The notes under the pieces: generated by a model
Told to the model about the DNA's origin: nothing
Databases searched by the model: none
What the model saw: the letters and a program-made list of their open reading frames with translations, nothing else
DNA from: Solirubrobacteraceae bacterium
GTDB taxonomy: Bacteria; Actinomycetota; Thermoleophilia; Solirubrobacterales; Solirubrobacteraceae
Direction of reading: 5' to 3'
Assembly (NCBI GenBank): GCA_029263125.1
Contig: JAJCYD010000052.1
Coordinates: 118,576-182,575, forward strand
DNA: 64,000 nt
Program-made: the position numbers and the translations under genes
Shown: positions 32,204-40,358 of the stretch, in pieces
How the letters are laid out: each line of letters begins with the position of its first letter
How positions within the stretch are numbered: the first letter of the stretch is position 1

Positions 32204-33244
32204 TCACCGTAGCGAGCCCAGCGCGGCGGCAAAGCCGGTGGCCCACTGGTCGAAGGTGTAAGCAGCCACGTCGCGGCGGGCGTGAGTTCCCAGACTCGAT
32301 CGCAGGTCGTCGTCGTCGTGCAGACGCCGCAGCGCGGCCGCCAAGGCCGGCGCGTCGCCCGCGGACACGACGAGCGCGTTGCGCTCGTGGCGCACGAGGC
32401 CGCCTGCGACGGCACCGACCTCGTCGCTGGCGATGATGGGCGTGGACTGGTTCATGGCCTCGTTGGCGACGAGCCCCCAGGGCTCACGGAAGCTGCGTGT
32501 CCGCAGCGACGGTATGACCAGGACGTCGGCTACCGCGAGGACGTCGCGGACGTGCTCGGGTGGTTGATGGGCGACGAACGCGACCGCGCCGCCGGCGGGG
32601 ATCCGAGATTTCCCGGAGCCTCCGCCGACGAGGACGAGCGCGGCGGTGTTCCCCAAACCTGACGAACGCCATGCCTGAAGAAGCACCTCGGCCCCTTTTC
32701 CCCGACTCGCGCGGCCGAGAAACGCCGCAATGAAATGCCCGGGACGCTCGGGCTCGATCTCAGCGCCCCAGAACGCATTGTCGACGGCCTGCGGCGCGAC
32801 GTGCACGTTGCGTGCCCCGCGTGCGCGCGCGAAGGCCGCGACATGCGGGCCGTAGGCGACGACCGCGTCGGCGTCGCGGTAGAGCATCGCCAGCAGCGGC
32901 GCGCCCCCGGCGATGTGCGCCGGCGTGCGCGGGTGCGCCCACAGCGCGCTCCACAGGATGAATGGCACGCGTGCCTTGCGAGCGCCTGCCCACGCCGCCG
33001 GAAGTGCGCCGCGGCCGGCCGTGCCGCAGACCACCGCGCCGTAGGCGCGCGACGCGGCGAGCGCGCAGATCTCGCGCTGCTCGACGCGGCGGTGAGGGAC
33101 GCCGGGGTCCTCGACGCCGGAAGTCGCATGCCACGAGCGTCCGCCGAACAGCGCCAGCTCGATCGGCACGCGCCGGTGCAGCGCCTGCAGCGCGCCGGCG
33201 CGGTCGGGCGGGACGTGGTTGGTGACGAACAGGACTGGCTTCAC
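32204..33244 (-). CDS. GT4-family glycosyltransferase
   Basis: A 346-aa GT-B enzyme starting at GTG 33244. The N-terminal part has PVLFVTNHVPPDRAGALQAL; the donor half shows FIAAFLGRASRGKGAEVLLQ and EPWGLVANEAMNQSTPIIAS (E-x7-E-like). It is linked by GTGA overlap to the GT4 gene upstream and forms the last member of a three-GT operon (34410-36047, 33241-34413, this gene). Substrates unknown. Confidence 0.87.
   Translation of the reverse strand: MKPVLFVTNHVPPDRAGALQALHRRVPIELALFGGRSWHATSGVEDPGVPHRRVEQREICALAASRAYGAVVCGTAGRGALPAAWAGARKARVPFILWSALWAHPRTPAHIAGGAPLLAMLYRDADAVVAYGPHVAAFARARGARNVHVAPQAVDNAFWGAEIEPERPGHFIAAFLGRASRGKGAEVLLQAWRSSGLGNTAALVLVGGGSGKSRIPAGGAVAFVAHQPPEHVRDVLAVADVLVIPSLRTRSFREPWGLVANEAMNQSTPIIASDEVGAVAGGLVRHERNALVVSAGDAPALAAALRRLHDDDDLRSSLGTHARRDVAAYTFDQWATGFAAALGSLR
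32206..32211 (-). promoter_or_regulatory. Leaderless -10 embedded at the end of the upstream GT gene
   Basis: TACGGT on the minus strand, then GACCTC, then ATG 32199. The hexamer lies in the last codons of the GT4 gene, sharing one base with its stop codon, which starts a new transcript for the anchored protein, ligase and hydrolase. Confidence 0.55.
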
Positions 33245-34413
33245 CGTGCTCGCAGAGCCTCCTCGTAGGCGGCGACTGTGGCGGCGCCGCACCGCTTCCA
33301 GGAGAACGCCTGCTCGGCTGTCGCGCGGGCACGCTCGCCGGCCTCCCGGTCGGCGAGTAGGTCGTCGATCGCGGCGGCGATGGCCAGGACGTCGCCGGCC
33401 GGCACGAGCGTCAGGCCGCCGCCCGCCGAGACGATCTCCTGCGGCCCCGGCTCGTCGCGCGCGGCGATCGCGGGAAGCCAGCCGGCCATCGCTTCGACGT
33501 AGGCGACCCCGAACGCCTCATCGGTGGAGGGCATGGCCAGCACGCTCGCGCGGCGCGTGCGACGCAGCGCCTCCTCGTGCGGGAGCTGGCCGGCGAGCTC
33601 GACGCGGTCGGCGATGCCCAGGTCGTGCGCCAGGCGTCGTAGCCGCTCGCGCTCGGGTCCGTCGCCGATGATGAGATAGCGCAGCGTGGGATGGCGCTCG
33701 GAGATCGACGCGATCGCGCGCATGACGTCGGCGTGGCGCTTGCGGGCGATGAGGTGACCGGTCGTGACGACCGACGGCTCGCGATAGGGCTGAGCGCGGT
33801 CGGCCGGAAGGTCGGTGCCCAGGCGCACGACGCGGGTCGCGGGCGCGCCGAGCACGCGGCAGCGGTGCTCGATGCCGGCGCTGTTGGCGAGCACGAGGCT
33901 CGCGCAGCCGAGGGCCGCGCGCACGGCCTCGCCGCCCGCCGCCGAACCCGGCGCCGTGTGGAAGACGTCACCGCCGTGGACGGACACGACGAAGGGCGTG
34001 TTCAGGCCCGCCCGCCGCACCGCCTCCCCCGCCGGTACGGCGTTATGCGCGTGAACGAGATCGAACGAGAAGCCGCGCCGCAACGCGCGCAGCGCGAGCG
34101 CCAGGGACGGCGCCGCCCAGCGGCCCCAGCTGCCGTAGGAGCCCGGCCGCGGTGGTGCGAGGAACGGCACGTAGGTGATCTGGATCCCGTCGAGCGTCGC
34201 TCGCGGCGGCTGCGCGAGGGACTGCCTCGCCGCGCGCGCCGCCGCACGCGCGCCCTCGCGGGCGACGGCGAGCGGCGGGATCGGGCGGTACAGCACGAGC
34301 ACGCGCACGTCCGCGCCGGCGTCGCGCGACGCGATCGCCTGGCGGTGCGCCCAGACGCCGAGCACCGGATCGGACGCCCGCGGATAGAACTCCGAGACGA
34401 TCGCGACCTTCAT
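33241..34413 (-). CDS. GT4-family glycosyltransferase
   Basis: A 390-aa GT-B enzyme: KVAIVSEFYPRASDPVLGVW at the start, FSFDLVHAHNAVPAGEAVRR and PFVVSVHGGDVFHT in the acceptor half, VVTTGHLIARKRHADVMRAI and AFGVAYVEAMAGWLPAIAA in the donor half (E-x7-E partly conserved). Middle gene of the three-GT operon with 4-bp overlaps on both sides, which suggests stoichiometric synthesis of enzymes acting in sequence. Confidence 0.9.
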   Translation of the reverse strand: MKVAIVSEFYPRASDPVLGVWAHRQAIASRDAGADVRVLVLYRPIPPLAVAREGARAAARAARQSLAQPPRATLDGIQITYVPFLAPPRPGSYGSWGRWAAPSLALALRALRRGFSFDLVHAHNAVPAGEAVRRAGLNTPFVVSVHGGDVFHTAPGSAAGGEAVRAALGCASLVLANSAGIEHRCRVLGAPATRVVRLGTDLPADRAQPYREPSVVTTGHLIARKRHADVMRAIASISERHPTLRYLIIGDGPERERLRRLAHDLGIADRVELAGQLPHEEALRRTRRASVLAMPSTDEAFGVAYVEAMAGWLPAIAARDEPGPQEIVSAGGGLTLVPAGDVLAIAAAIDDLLADREAGERARATAEQAFSWKRCGAATVAAYEEALRAR

Positions 34414-36047
34414 CGGATGCGGCGCGACCAGCGCGCCTCGTCGCGCGTGACGTACGGCCGCGTCGCGAGAAACGCCCGCGCCTCGGCGACGGCCTCGTCG
34501 CGGGCGTAGCCGCCGCCGACGGGCGTCGCGTGCAGGATCGGCGTCGCGTCCACGATTCCGACGGTCCAGCCGTGCTCGCGCGCCAGCGCCGCCCAGTGCA
34601 CGTCCAGGCCCCAGCCCATGCGCAGGTCTGCAAACGGCAGCAGGACGTCGAACGTCGTGGCCGCAAACGCGGTCACGGGCCCGATCTCGGCGAAGTGCGA
34701 CTCGCGCACGGCGCCGCCGGGGCGGCGATGGGTGACCGCCCACGCGGCGTGGGAGTGACGGCGGTGTGCGGGCTGTGCGACGCTCAGCCCCGCGTCGTGG
34801 ACGCAGAGCAGGAAGCGGTCGAGGAAGCCACGCGGCAGGACGACGTCGTCGTCGACGACGATCAGCCAGTCCAAGCCCCGGAGGGAGTGCTCGGAGAGCA
34901 GCGCGTTGAGGTGCTCGAACTTGCCCGCGCCGCCCATCGCGATCGTGTGCATCGCGATCTCATGACGCGTGCGGTGCAGCTCGATGCGCGTCGCGTCCAT
35001 CAGGCTCCCCGGCCGCTGGATGCCCAGCACCAGCACTCGCTGGCGCTCGGGATGCGCCGCTGCCGCGGTGCGCGCGCGCCGTGCCCGGGGGGCGGCCTCG
35101 ATGTCCAACGCGAGGTCGGCGGCCCGGCGCAGCGGTCGTCGCGCTCGGGTGATGGTGCCGCTCTCGCCGGACAGGAAGTCCGGGTCCTCACGGCCTCCTG
35201 CAGCTGTGCTCAGTGCCATCCGCAGGCGCCCGAGGGCGTGGGCGGCGAGCACGATCCCGTTGACGCAGCGGTAGCGCGGCACGTGCGCCACGCAGCCGGC
35301 GAGCACGCGCAGCTCGCGCCGCAGCGACGGGGCATCGCCGCGGAAGGCGTCAAAGCGTCGTGCGTGTGCGCCGCGCCGGTAGGCGGCGACCGCGAGCGAG
35401 CGCAGCCGCGCGTCGTCGCCGGCGCGGCGATGGTCGAGCGCCGCCGCCGCGATGTAGCGGATGCGCCCGCCCGCGGCGCGCAGGCGCTGCTGCCATTCCT
35501 GCTCGTCGCCGGCGCCGTCGATCTCGGCAGATTCGTCGAACGGCCCGATCCGTTCCAGCGCGGCGCGGCGGACGGTCATGTTCGCCCCCCATGCGTGCTC
35601 GATGTCGCGATCGCGCGGTCCGTGATCCTGTGTCGTGATGGGGGGATCTTCGCGACCGCACGAGCGCAGCGAATGGCCTTCGAAGCGGGCGCGGATCGGG
35701 CCGGTGAGGACGCCGACGTCGGGGTCCTCCCGTGCGTCGGCATCCAGCAGCGCGGCAAGCCACCCTGACGAGACAGCGACGTCGTCGTCGACGAACGCCA
35801 GCAGCGCTCCTCGGGCTTGAGCGATGCCGGTGTTGCGAGCCGAGTTCAGCCCCCGGTCGGAGGGGTTGACGACGTAGCGCGCGCCGTGGCGCAATGCGAC
35901 GGCGCGCGTCTGCTCGTCGGGTCCGTCGTCGACGACGAGCAACTCCGCGCCGGCGGCGGCGGCCTGCGGCGCGATCGAGGCCAGCGCGACGTCGAGGTAC
36001 TCCGCCCGTCGGCGAGTCGGCACGATGATGCTCGCCGTCGGGGGCAT
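34410..36047 (-). CDS. Two-domain GT2 glycosyltransferase
   Basis: A 545-aa protein with two GT-A-like halves. The first (1-280) has TASIIVPTRRRAEYLDVAL, LLVVDDGPDEQT, the metal motif AFVDDDVAVSSGW and ERIGPFDESAEIDGAGDEQEW. The second (about 320-545) has VLVLGIQRPGSL, LIVVDDDVVLPRGFLDRFLL and GWGLDVHWAALAREHGW. Bacterial GT2 enzymes with two such centres can polymerise alternating sugars, but these may also be two transferases in one chain. First gene of the three-GT operon; TAGACT at 36059-36064 is a probable -10. Confidence 0.85.
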   Translation of the reverse strand: MPPTASIIVPTRRRAEYLDVALASIAPQAAAAGAELLVVDDGPDEQTRAVALRHGARYVVNPSDRGLNSARNTGIAQARGALLAFVDDDVAVSSGWLAALLDADAREDPDVGVLTGPIRARFEGHSLRSCGREDPPITTQDHGPRDRDIEHAWGANMTVRRAALERIGPFDESAEIDGAGDEQEWQQRLRAAGGRIRYIAAAALDHRRAGDDARLRSLAVAAYRRGAHARRFDAFRGDAPSLRRELRVLAGCVAHVPRYRCVNGIVLAAHALGRLRMALSTAAGGREDPDFLSGESGTITRARRPLRRAADLALDIEAAPRARRARTAAAAHPERQRVLVLGIQRPGSLMDATRIELHRTRHEIAMHTIAMGGAGKFEHLNALLSEHSLRGLDWLIVVDDDVVLPRGFLDRFLLCVHDAGLSVAQPAHRRHSHAAWAVTHRRPGGAVRESHFAEIGPVTAFAATTFDVLLPFADLRMGWGLDVHWAALAREHGWTVGIVDATPILHATPVGGGYARDEAVAEARAFLATRPYVTRDEARWSRRIR

Positions 36048-36058
36048 ATACGCCCTGG

Positions 36059-36064
36059 AGTCTA
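36059..36064 (-). promoter_or_regulatory. Candidate -10 for the three-GT operon
   Basis: TAGACT on the minus strand, 11 nt before ATG 36047. The divergent GT4 gene at 36202 shares this 154-bp region; no clear -10 was found for it. Confidence 0.4.
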
Positions 36065-36201
36065 GGTTTGGCGCCGCGGCGGCACCACGACGCGATGCAC
36101 CGGCACGCTTCGAGCGGCGGCCACGCCCACCGGATACGCCGTCTGACGCGCTCGGGATCGATGCGGGACACTCGGAGCCGGCACATGGCCGCCGCCGTCG
36201 C

Positions 36202-37350
36202 GTGATCCTCTTCCTCCACAACCGATACCGCACGACCGGTGGCGAGGAGCGTGCCGTCGACGACCTGCTGTGGCTCGTGCGCGAGCACCTCGGCGAAGAC
36301 GCGCTGCTGCTGTCGCGCGACAGCGCAGCGTTGGGACGCGGGCGCGCGGCGGGCGCGCTGCTTCGAGGGGGCCGTGCGCCCGAGGAGGTCGCCGCCGCGG
36401 TGCGCCGGACTGGCGCGCGCATCGTCCACGCCCACAACCTCAACCCGGCACTTGGCTGGCGCGCACTCGCCGCGGCGCGCGCGGCGGGCGCGAGGACCGT
36501 GCTGCACCTGCACAACTACCGCCTCGTCTGCGCGGTCGGCACCTGCTTCACGCGCGGGGAGGACTGCACGCGCTGCCACGGCCGCGACACGCGACCCGGC
36601 GTGCGACTGAACTGCCGCGGCTCGCGCGCGGAGGCCGCGGTCTACGGCGCGTCGCTGGCGCTCTGGCAGCGGCGTCTGGTGGCCCACGCCGACGCCATCG
36701 TGGTTCCGTCCGCGTTCGCGGGCGAGCGGCTGCGTCAGCTCGGCGCGCCGGTGGACGGTTCGAAGCTGCACGTCGTCGGCCACGTCGTGCGCGATGTCGT
36801 CGCGCGCTCGCGGGCCGCGTCCGGCGAGCACGCCCTGGTCGCCTCGCGGTTGGCGGCCGAGAAGGGCGTCGACGTCGCGATCGCCGCCTGCGCCGCCGCA
36901 GGGGTCAAGCTCGTGATCGCCGGCGACGGCCCGCTGCTCGCCGAGCTGCGATCGCGGGCGGCCGGCACCGACACGCAGTTCGTCGGCCGGGTCGGCGACG
37001 CCGAGCTCGCCGCGTTGCGCGCTGCGGCGGGCTTGGCGGTGGTTCCCTCACGCTCCGCCGAGACGTTCGGCCTGGCGGCTGCCGAGGCGATGGCCGCAGG
37101 CCTTCCCGTCGCGGGGAGCGCCGTCGGCGCCCTACCCGAACTGTGTGGATCTGAAGGCCTCGTGGCCCCGGGAGACGCAGCGGCCCTCGCGCTCGCGGTG
37201 CGAACACGCTTCGGCGATGCGGACGCCGGCGAGCGGGCGCGCCGGCGGGTTGCGCGGGTGGCCTCGCCGGCGGCGGTCGCGCAGGCCCTGGAGGCGGTGT
37301 ACGCCGCAGACGGTTGCCTGGGCGCTGGGAGGCGCGCTGGAAACCGGTAG
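36202..37350 (+). CDS. GT4-family glycosyltransferase with cysteine cluster
   Basis: A 382-aa GT-B enzyme from GTG 36202: LFLHNRYRTTGGEERAVDDL (GGEE donor-lip motif), IVHAHNLNPALGWRAL and VLHLHNYRLVCAVGTCF, then a compact cluster of cysteines (CFTRGEDCTRCHGRDT and LNCRG) that recurs in a GT4 subgroup and probably binds zinc. Donor half: LVASRLAAEKGVDVAIAA and ETFGLAAAEAMAAGLPVAGS. Single plus-strand gene converging on the GT2-GT4 fusion gene. An upstream in-frame extension to 36025 has no family features and is not adopted. Confidence 0.87.
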   Translation: MILFLHNRYRTTGGEERAVDDLLWLVREHLGEDALLLSRDSAALGRGRAAGALLRGGRAPEEVAAAVRRTGARIVHAHNLNPALGWRALAAARAAGARTVLHLHNYRLVCAVGTCFTRGEDCTRCHGRDTRPGVRLNCRGSRAEAAVYGASLALWQRRLVAHADAIVVPSAFAGERLRQLGAPVDGSKLHVVGHVVRDVVARSRAASGEHALVASRLAAEKGVDVAIAACAAAGVKLVIAGDGPLLAELRSRAAGTDTQFVGRVGDAELAALRAAAGLAVVPSRSAETFGLAAAEAMAAGLPVAGSAVGALPELCGSEGLVAPGDAAALALAVRTRFGDADAGERARRRVARVASPAAVAQALEAVYAADGCLGAGRRAGNR

Positions 37351-37395
37351 CGAGCAACTCCTCGAGCCCTCGGTCGCGCAGAGAGCTGCAACGGC

Positions 37396-39795
37396 CTACG
37401 ACAGCTCGGGTCCGAGCACGTTCGGGTCGACAGCGGCCGACTGCTCGTCCATGTGCTTCTGGTTGAGCCACTCCCAGTGCAGGCGCAGCACCTTGCCGTC
37501 GGTCAGCTGCGTGTCGCGCTTCCTGGCGGGCCCGCGCATCAGGCCGGCCGCGTGCAGCGTCGCCGAAAGCGCCTTGTGGGGCGCTCGGCGCTCGAGCGTG
37601 CTGCGCAGCGCGTGCTGTTGCTGCGCGGACAGCAGACCGTCTGGACCGACGAGCCTGACAGCGTCCTCGCCGAAGCCGCCGAGCACTTCGGCGTACTTGC
37701 GCTGCAGCTCCTCGCGCTCGAGCTCCAGCGCGTTGGTCTGGATCGCCAGCCGGCGCGCCTCGCGTGCCGGGCTCGCCGCGATCTCCTGATAGATGGCCAG
37801 CAGCTCACGGCCGGTGGAGTCCCAGCGGAAGCGCTCGGCGGCGCGCTTGACCGTCGCCAGCAGCTCATCCGCGACGCCCTCCTCGCGCAGGACGGCGATC
37901 ACGGCGTCGGCGCTGGCCGCCGCGTCCCACGCCACGAGCGTCGCGGCCTCCGGCGGCAGCACCTCGCCCAGCGACGCCTGTGCGGACCACAGCGCCGGGA
38001 CGTCGAAGTGGGCGGCCTCGAAGGGCATCAGGCCGAAGCCCTCGTACAGCGTGGGATACAGCAGTGCGGTGGCGCGCTCGTAGAGCCACGCCTTCTCCGC
38101 CTCGTCGACGGCGGGAAGGTGGATCACGGCGTTGGCGAGCCGCGGGCGGCAGGCCAGGAACGCGGCCTCGTCGCCCGCCGAAGAGCCGTCCTGCACGCGC
38201 GGGCCCGCGAGCACCAGCTGCCCGTCCCACCCGTGTCGCCGCTGCAGCTGCTCGACCAGTCGCAGCGCGAACAGGCGGTTCTTGTGGCGAAAATCGGTGC
38301 CCAGGCACAGCAGCACGTCGCGGCCCGCCATGAGCTCGCAGCCCTCGGGGGCCCGGCGCTGCGCGTGCGCTTCGCCCGTACGGTGATCGACTCCGATGTA
38401 GGCGACCCGCGCGCGCGTGCGCTCGACGAGCTCCTCGAGCACCGCGTCGCGCGCCGCGTGATGACTGAAGAAGACGACGGCGTCGGCGAACATCAGCGCT
38501 CGCCGCGCGAGGTCCCGGTAGCGCTCGAACTGCGGGTAGCCCGGGAAGTAGCCCGGGTTGCGATAGGCGATCAGGTCCTGTTGGGTGATGACCGCCCGAT
38601 CGCCCAGCTGCTCCATCAGCGGGAGGTCGTCGGCGTGGGAGACCTGCAGCGGGCGATGCACGATCGCGGTGCGCTGTACCCCGGAGCCCCAGATGTCGCG
38701 CTCGTCGAGCAGCGTCACCCGCTCGGCCGCCTGCAGCGCCTCGCGCGCGTATGCCCCGAGGTCGTGCGGCACGATGACTCGCAGGCTGACGGCGCTCGTA
38801 CGGTCCAGGGCACCGATCAGCTCGAGGACGTGCAGCTGCGTGCCGGTCAGGATCGAGCCGAGGCTGCGGCCGTCGATGGTGACCGACAGCTCGCCACCGA
38901 GCGCGCGCCCGGCACGGCCGATGGCGCGCGCGAGCGGGCTCTGGCGATCGGAGCCCGTCGCCCGCTGGAGGCGGTCGTAGTAGGGATAGCGTGCGTTGAT
39001 GACCGCGTCGTGCGCGCGCTGCAGCGCGTTGGCCTCGCCATCCTGATTGAGCGATCCGCCCTGACGGTGCAGCACGAGCACGTCGTCGGCGACGACGTGG
39101 ACCAACCCGTGGACCAGGCAGCGCTGTGCGAAATCGACCTCCTCGCCGTAGGCCGGGGAGAACGCCGGATCCAGCGGGCCGATCAGATCGAGCGCTTCGC
39201 GACGCACGAAGAAGCAGTGGCCGACGCACGTCGGAACGCGCGGACGCAGCCGCAGCGACTGCGCTCGTACCTTCTCGGCACTGGCGAGGAAGTCCAGATC
39301 CTGGGGAAGGTCGGGGCGCGGATCGTTTCGCCTCGGAACCGAGACGATCGTGCCGTGGTTGGTCAGCGCCGTCGCGGTCGCGACGTTCGTGTCGTCGTAG
39401 GCCGCTTCGCGCATGCCCTCCAACCACCCGGGCGCCACGACGCAGTCGCTGTTGACGACGACGACGTCGGACGGCGCGGCGAGGGCAAACGCCACGTTGA
39501 CGTTGCCCACGAAGCCGAGGTTCTGCTCCTGGCGCAGCCACAGCAGGCGGTGCTCGAGCGTGCCCGCCTCGGCGAGCTGCTCGGCGAAGCGCCGGCTGGC
39601 GGGGTCGGGGCCCGCGTCGTCGGCGATCAGGATCGGCACCGAGCGCGGAGTGTGGGCGAGAATGCTGCTCAGGCAGCGCACGAACAGATCGTGCGCGCCG
39701 TACAGCGGGATGCAGACGATCGCGTCCTGGCGCGCGAGACCGATGTCCTCGCCCGCGCGTATCTCATGCAGACCTGCGCTGGCCCGATCGGTCAT
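37396..39795 (-). CDS. GT2-GT4 fusion glycosyltransferase
   Basis: A 799-aa protein. Residues 20-290 are a rhamnosyltransferase-like GT2 domain (AIVCIPLYGAHDLFVRCLSS, QNLGFVGNVNVAFALA, VVVVNSDCVVAPGWLEGM, FSPAYGEEVDFAQRC). Residues 300-690 are a GT4 domain (SVTIDGRSLGSILTGTQLHV, VVFFSHHAARDAV, LLCLGTDFRHKNRLFALRLV, EGFGLMPFEAAHFDVPALWS). The last 110 residues are helical. One chain could add two successive sugars. Overlaps by ATGA with the coiled-coil gene upstream, so both share the 40293 promoter. Confidence 0.88.
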   Translation of the reverse strand: MTDRASAGLHEIRAGEDIGLARQDAIVCIPLYGAHDLFVRCLSSILAHTPRSVPILIADDAGPDPASRRFAEQLAEAGTLEHRLLWLRQEQNLGFVGNVNVAFALAAPSDVVVVNSDCVVAPGWLEGMREAAYDDTNVATATALTNHGTIVSVPRRNDPRPDLPQDLDFLASAEKVRAQSLRLRPRVPTCVGHCFFVRREALDLIGPLDPAFSPAYGEEVDFAQRCLVHGLVHVVADDVLVLHRQGGSLNQDGEANALQRAHDAVINARYPYYDRLQRATGSDRQSPLARAIGRAGRALGGELSVTIDGRSLGSILTGTQLHVLELIGALDRTSAVSLRVIVPHDLGAYAREALQAAERVTLLDERDIWGSGVQRTAIVHRPLQVSHADDLPLMEQLGDRAVITQQDLIAYRNPGYFPGYPQFERYRDLARRALMFADAVVFFSHHAARDAVLEELVERTRARVAYIGVDHRTGEAHAQRRAPEGCELMAGRDVLLCLGTDFRHKNRLFALRLVEQLQRRHGWDGQLVLAGPRVQDGSSAGDEAAFLACRPRLANAVIHLPAVDEAEKAWLYERATALLYPTLYEGFGLMPFEAAHFDVPALWSAQASLGEVLPPEAATLVAWDAAASADAVIAVLREEGVADELLATVKRAAERFRWDSTGRELLAIYQEIAASPAREARRLAIQTNALELEREELQRKYAEVLGGFGEDAVRLVGPDGLLSAQQQHALRSTLERRAPHKALSATLHAAGLMRGPARKRDTQLTDGKVLRLHWEWLNQKHMDEQSAAVDPNVLGPELS

Positions 39796-40286
39796 GAGGA
39801 TCGATGGCCGCTACCGCTGGAGCGCCGGCGTGACGTGCCGACGGTCGTGAGGCGATGCCACACGACGCCCAGGTAATGGCGCGGCGAGGATCGGCGGGCG
39901 CGCGCGGTGGCCAACTCCGCCTGCTCGATGCGGTCATGCAGGCGCTGGCGCTCGGCCGCCCACGTCTCGCGCTCGTGCTCCCATGCCTCGCGCTCGCGCT
40001 TCCACCCCTCGCCCTCGCGCTGCCATGACTCGTGCTCGGCCGCCCGCTCGGCATCCCATGCGGCGCGCTGGGCATCCCACGATGCGCGGTCGGCGTCGTG
40101 TGCCCGTTCGCGCTCCTGCGCCTTCTTCTCGTCCGCGGCGATGCGTGCGACCCATTGCATTCGCTCGGCATCGATCGTCGCGCGTTCGCGGATGATCGCC
40201 GCCGCGTCGCGCCGGACCTCGGCTGCCGCAGTCCGCAGGGACTGCACCTCGGCCTCCAACGTGGCGACGATCGGGTCGGGTTGCAC
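39792..40286 (-). CDS. Coiled-coil protein with tryptophan heptads
   Basis: A 164-aa protein. After a short N-terminus the segment from about residue 7 to 130 is a continuous charged coiled coil. Its core is unusual: numbered from the GTG start, Trp recurs at 70, 77, 88, 95, 102 and 109, that is spacings of 7, 11, 7, 7, 7 in blocks such as RASWDAQRAAWDAERAA and KREREAWEHERETW. A basic tail (ARARRSSPRHYLGVVW) follows. GTG 40286 is chosen because it lies exactly 6 nt after a TACGCT -10. Translationally coupled to the GT2-GT4 fusion, so it may scaffold or set chain length of the glycan machinery (inference). Confidence 0.72.
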   Translation of the reverse strand: MQPDPIVATLEAEVQSLRTAAAEVRRDAAAIIRERATIDAERMQWVARIAADEKKAQERERAHDADRASWDAQRAAWDAERAAEHESWQREGEGWKREREAWEHERETWAAERQRLHDRIEQAELATARARRSSPRHYLGVVWHRLTTVGTSRRRSSGSGHRSS

Positions 40287-40292
40287 TGGGCG

Positions 40293-40298
40293 AGCGTA
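40293..40298 (-). promoter_or_regulatory. Leaderless -10 for coiled-coil/GT fusion operon
   Basis: TACGCT on the minus strand, then CGCCCA, then GTG 40286. Spacing is canonical for leaderless transcripts. Confidence 0.6.
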
Positions 40299-40346
40299 GC
40301 TCAGCACGCAGGCGCTCGTGGGCCGCGCGGGGTCGCCTTGCCCTCG

Positions 40347-40352
40347 TACACT
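40347..40352 (+). promoter_or_regulatory. Leaderless -10 for plus-strand GT/methyltransferase operon
   Basis: TACACT, then CAGGGT, then GTG 40359. Back to back with the 40293 element in a 72-bp divergent promoter region. Confidence 0.6.
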
Positions 40353-40358
40353 CAGGGT

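Noticed and set aside
36025..36201. Upstream extension of the GT4 gene at 36202 by 59 codons.
   Set aside because: The extension is Arg/Pro-rich, overlaps the probable promoter of the divergent GT operon and has no family match; the GT-B fold starts at the GTG.
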